Below, one piece after another: positions 60,982 through 64,000 of a stretch of 64,000 nt of DNA. The number at the start of each line of letters is the position of its first letter. Positions within the stretch are counted from its first letter, which is position 1. The DNA is from DMER64 sp049652385 (GTDB taxonomy: Bacteria; Bacteroidota; Bacteroidia; Bacteroidales; UBA932): assembly GCA_049652385.1 (NCBI GenBank), contig JBASDX010000008.1, forward strand, positions 186,001 to 250,000. The letters run 5' to 3'. A program made the translations under genes and the position numbers. The notes under the pieces are model-generated. The model made no database searches and had not been told where the DNA came from. It worked only from the letters and a program-made list of their open reading frames with translations.

Positions 60982-61629
60982 ATGAAAAAAATAGTATTTA
61001 CTCTTCTTCTGATATCCTTGATTACAGGGGCCTATAGTCAGAATAAAAAAACTAATGATAATAATTGGTACAGGAATGAAATTTTTCTGGAGCCCATTCG
61101 TTTTTTCGAAGGCACATTTGCTTTAGGGTACCAGAGAAACTTCAGACATTCGGCTGTTTCTGTATTGCCTTCCATTACTTTGAAAGGAGAATCGTTACTG
61201 GGTTTTGAAGATAGCTTTTACAGCGAACAGGAAGGATTCGGTCTGGAAAGCATCTACAAAGTCTATTTTGCACAAATGCCCCGTTGGGTACAAGTATACT
61301 TTGGACCTTATGGAGCATACAGGTATTTGAAAGAGAAGAACAGGCTTCCGGATTGGATAGATGTAGAGGATTATCCCCATTTGAACAACAGGGATTTGTT
61401 TACACACTATAATGTCATGATGGGCGGGGTGCTTTTTGGGGCTCATTTTATGTGGGGCAGGTTTACTTTAGATATCAATGTGGGCGGCGGTGTCCGCTAT
61501 CCGTTTGTGTCAGGATTCAGGGCAGATGGAAGAAATGCATCGCTCGTGTCTGTACCGTCTAATTTATGGGAAATGGGCTTTAAAGGCGTGGTACCTAAGA
61601 GTAATTTCACGTTGGGAGTAGCTTTTTAA
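60982..61629 (+). CDS. Small outer-membrane beta-barrel-type protein
   Basis: A 215-residue protein with a signal peptide (MKKIVFTLLLISLITGAYSQ) and about eight amphipathic beta strands, ending in a Phe (NFTLGVAF), typical of small outer-membrane barrels and reminiscent of DUF3575-type proteins. No enzymatic motif is seen. It starts 19 bp after the SIS gene and ends 2 bp before dsbD. Function unknown. Confidence 0.7.
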   Translation: MKKIVFTLLLISLITGAYSQNKKTNDNNWYRNEIFLEPIRFFEGTFALGYQRNFRHSAVSVLPSITLKGESLLGFEDSFYSEQEGFGLESIYKVYFAQMPRWVQVYFGPYGAYRYLKEKNRLPDWIDVEDYPHLNNRDLFTHYNVMMGGVLFGAHFMWGRFTLDINVGGGVRYPFVSGFRADGRNASLVSVPSNLWEMGFKGVVPKSNFTLGVAF

Positions 61630-61631
61630 TT

Positions 61632-63626
61632 ATGCGTAGAATCATCTTAGTATTACTGGGTTTCTGTTTTTTTGCACAGACAACGTTTGCCCAATTTATA
61701 GAACAACCGGCAGCGTGGAGCCATAAAGTAATCCACGTAGAAGGCAATGTATACGAAATGCAGTTTACGGCTACATTACGAGAGCCTTGGCATATGTACG
61801 ATTTAGGTCCTTATGAAAACGGACCCCGGCCTACGGGTTTTGTGTTTGACTTACCAGCCGGGGTACTATTGGAAGGACCTCTGACCATGGACCCGGTACC
61901 TGACAAAGTCTACGATCCGTTGTTTGATATGCTCATAGGATCTTTTGGAGGTACGGGTGTATTTAAGCAAAAAGTGCGTCTGGAAGTATCGGGAGCCACG
62001 GTGCAAGCCACCGTAGAGTGGCAAGTGTGCGACGGCACGTCTTGCTTGCCTCCCGCAGAAGAAACATTTGCCGTACACATTGTTGAAAGAAAATCCGTAG
62101 CGGATGCAGTTTCAGCAGAGGCAGTCATTAAAACGCCGGCAGAGGAAATTACCACAGTGTCAAAAGGGACTTCAGGAGGCTTGTGGAGTATTGTTTTACA
62201 GGCCATAGCTTTTGGATTGGTGGCTTTGGTAACACCGTGTGTCTTTCCCATGGTACCCATGACCGTGTCTTTCTTTCTCAGGAGCAGTGATAACAAACGA
62301 AAAAACCGTTTGCAAGCCTCTTTGTACGGTTCGTTTATCGTATTGCTTTATACAGTTCCCATTGCTGTGATTATCGGTATTACGTACATTACCGGAGGAG
62401 CTTCCGTTACGGCCAACATTTTCAATTGGCTGGCCACACATTGGATTCCCAATTTGTTGTTTTTCCTTTTATTCCTTGTGTTTGCCACCTCTTTTTTCGG
62501 AGCTTTTGAACTGGTATTACCTGCCAAATGGACTACAAAAACAGACGCCAAGGCAGACAGCGGAGGTATTATTGGTACGTTTTTTCTGGCCCTGACATTG
62601 GTATTGGTTTCTTTTTCCTGTACCGGCCCCATAGTAGGTACGGTATTGATCAAATCTACTCAGGGAGCCGTATGGGAACCTATTGTGACCATGTTTGCTT
62701 TTTCAGTAGCGTTTGCATTGCCTTTCACCGTATTGGCATTTATGCCGTCGCTGTTGCAGAAATTGCCCAAATCCGGAGGCTGGCTCAATTCCGTAAAAGT
62801 AGTACTGGGGTTTGCCGTATTGGCTTTATCTCTTAAATTTTTGAGTACGACCGATCAAATTTACGGATGGCGTCTGCTCGACCGTGAGATTTTCCTGGCC
62901 CTTTGGATTGTTATCTTTACGTTGTTGGGTTTGTACTTGCTGGGAAAAATTCGCTTCAAGCACGATTCCCCCGTAGAACACGTAGGCGTTTTTCGCTTTG
63001 GACTGGCCATAGCCGTATTTGCCTTTGTGGTGTATATGATTCCCGGTATGTGGGGTGCTCCGCTCAAAGCCATCAGCGGCTACTTGCCGCCTTTATCTAC
63101 TCAGGAGTTTGTTTTGGATGGTCCTGTGGGAGTGTCGGCTCCTGTTTCAGAAAAAAAGGCTATTGATAGAAAATACGCCGATTTGTTTAGCCTGCCTTAC
63201 GGGTTGGAAGGGTTTTTCCATTACGAACAAGCTATGGAATACGCCAAAAAGATAAACAAACCGGTCTTTTTGGACTTTACGGGATTGGGATGTGTTAATT
63301 GTAAAGAGATGGAGGCCCGGGTGTGGAGTGATTCACGGGTACAGCAGTTGCTGCGGGAAGCATTTGTGATTGTAGCCCTTCATTCAGACGCCAGAGCTAC
63401 GGCCTTACCCGAAGATTGGGTAACGGACGAGCGGGGGAAAGAGCTGCGTACCCTGGGCAGCATCAACTCCTGGTTTATGCGTACCCGATTTAAAGTAAAT
63501 GCACAACCTACTTATATCATCTTGGATAACGACGGAAATCCGTTGGTGACTCCGCGATCCTATGATACAGACATAGACAGTTACATAAGGTTTCTCCGGG
63601 AAGGACTGGAGGCCTACTCTAAATAA
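61632..63626 (+). CDS. dsbD: Thiol:disulfide interchange protein DsbD
   Basis: A 664-residue protein of three parts. The N-terminal periplasmic domain has C133 and C138, the membrane domain carries C203 (LVTPCVFPMVP) and C330 (VSFSCTGPIVG), and the C-terminal thioredoxin domain has C554/C557 in GLGCVNCKEME. It passes electrons from cytoplasmic thioredoxin to the periplasm, for instance to keep disulfide reductases such as the double-thioredoxin protein at 34532 reduced. Signal peptide about 1-20. Confidence 0.95.
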   Translation: MRRIILVLLGFCFFAQTTFAQFIEQPAAWSHKVIHVEGNVYEMQFTATLREPWHMYDLGPYENGPRPTGFVFDLPAGVLLEGPLTMDPVPDKVYDPLFDMLIGSFGGTGVFKQKVRLEVSGATVQATVEWQVCDGTSCLPPAEETFAVHIVERKSVADAVSAEAVIKTPAEEITTVSKGTSGGLWSIVLQAIAFGLVALVTPCVFPMVPMTVSFFLRSSDNKRKNRLQASLYGSFIVLLYTVPIAVIIGITYITGGASVTANIFNWLATHWIPNLLFFLLFLVFATSFFGAFELVLPAKWTTKTDAKADSGGIIGTFFLALTLVLVSFSCTGPIVGTVLIKSTQGAVWEPIVTMFAFSVAFALPFTVLAFMPSLLQKLPKSGGWLNSVKVVLGFAVLALSLKFLSTTDQIYGWRLLDREIFLALWIVIFTLLGLYLLGKIRFKHDSPVEHVGVFRFGLAIAVFAFVVYMIPGMWGAPLKAISGYLPPLSTQEFVLDGPVGVSAPVSEKKAIDRKYADLFSLPYGLEGFFHYEQAMEYAKKINKPVFLDFTGLGCVNCKEMEARVWSDSRVQQLLREAFVIVALHSDARATALPEDWVTDERGKELRTLGSINSWFMRTRFKVNAQPTYIILDNDGNPLVTPRSYDTDIDSYIRFLREGLEAYSK

Positions 63627-63629
63627 AGC

Positions 63630-64000
63630 ATGATGCAAGACATACAACTTTTCTTTAGCAAGCTCAGCGGTTTGTTATGGGGATGGCCTATGATTATTTT
63701 ATTGCTGGGCACCCATATTTTTTTAACCATCCGTTTAAAATTTCCACAGCGCAAAATCTTTAAGGGCATTGCTCTTTCCGTCAAGAGCGATGGAGACTCC
63801 AAAGGCGACGTAAGCCAGTTTGGGGCTTTGGCTACGGCGTTGGCCGCCACTATTGGTACGGGCAATATCATTGGCGTAGCAACGGCCGTGTCGTTGGGTG
63901 GTCCGGGAGCGGTGTTGTGGTGTTGGCTCAGCGGCGTGTTTGGTATAGCTACCAAATATGCAGAAGGGTTGCTGGCGGTACAATATCGGGTGACTACGTC
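63630..64000 (+). CDS. AGCS-family sodium:amino-acid symporter (N-terminal part)
   Basis: The window ends after 123 codons. The protein starts MMQDIQLFFSKLSGLLWGWP, then has LLLGTHIFLTIRLKFPQRK, QFGALATALAATIGTGNIIG and GVATAVSLGGPGAVLW, which are strong AGCS (AlsT/DagA) signatures. These carry alanine or glycine with Na+. 3 bp after dsbD. Confidence 0.93.
   Translation, partial: MMQDIQLFFSKLSGLLWGWPMIILLLGTHIFLTIRLKFPQRKIFKGIALSVKSDGDSKGDVSQFGALATALAATIGTGNIIGVATAVSLGGPGAVLWCWLSGVFGIATKYAEGLLAVQYRVTT

Noticed and set aside
1..64000. CRISPR arrays, insertion sequences, prophage or integrative elements
   Set aside because: No regularly spaced repeats, transposase, integrase or phage structural genes were seen; the only tandem repeat found is inside the usher-like gene.

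Overview
The window looks like chromosome from a member of the Bacteroidales (phylum Bacteroidota), family not determined. The evidence is the set of promoter elements of the Bacteroides sigma-ABfr type (TTTG about 19-20 bp upstream of TAnnTTTG), the absence of clear Shine-Dalgarno sequences, a tmRNA whose tag ends NNYALAA, lipoprotein-type secreted proteins, menaquinone genes, a PPDK, a Bacteroidota-type small basic ribosomal protein, a DUF4402 protein and TldD/TldE. Genes are packed tightly: start/stop overlaps of 4-8 bp are common, and convergent genes even overlap by 43 and 57 bp. No insertion sequence, prophage, CRISPR array or rRNA operon is visible.

Layout: 1-3379 (minus) a truncated NhaC antiporter and the TldE/TldD peptidase pair; 3442-6196 (plus) rubredoxin and two tandem lipoprotein serpins; 6207-12680 (minus) dGTPase-like, galE, ppdK and phoH; 12720-14094 folC and tRNA-Val; 14115-17708 (minus) a DUF4402 pilin-like gene followed by a large usher-like outer-membrane protein with a C-terminal SPOR-like domain; 17798-21505 a membrane zinc peptidase and a divergent M16 peptidase; 21526-24518 a LytTR-type direct repeat, a promoter with a short terminated transcript, then lytS-lytR-menA; 24510-30502 (minus) ssrA, a lipoprotein, an AddB-like nuclease and a PgpH-type c-di-AMP phosphodiesterase; 30528-32826 divergent LysE exporter and lnt; 32784-42431 (minus) mutY, a BamA-like barrel, lon, ung, coaD, a double-thioredoxin protein and a UbiD homologue; 42566-44587 HU, a 29-residue basic protein and RNase G; 44584-49771 glnS, yicC, a small lipoprotein and recG; 49828-53739 pdxA, rnhA and a GH2 beta-galactosidase-like lipoprotein; 53683-56025 (minus) gpsA and pgi; 56103-60962 NAD salvage (pncB, pncA) linked to a ROK kinase, an MFS transporter and a SIS protein; 60982-64000 a small outer-membrane protein, dsbD and a truncated AGCS symporter.

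Most genes are housekeeping (nucleotide hygiene, DNA repair, tRNA charging, protein quality control, redox, cofactor salvage). The most unusual parts are the DUF4402/usher-like pair, which has its own strong promoter, a 16-bp intercistronic hairpin and a SPOR-domain fusion but no visible chaperone; a putative LytTR-controlled short RNA or attenuated leader ahead of lytS-lytR; ssrA ending one base before the start codon of the next gene; and two tandem serpins whose bodies match but whose reactive loops differ.

All family calls are from reading the translated sequence and recognising motifs. No database search was run.
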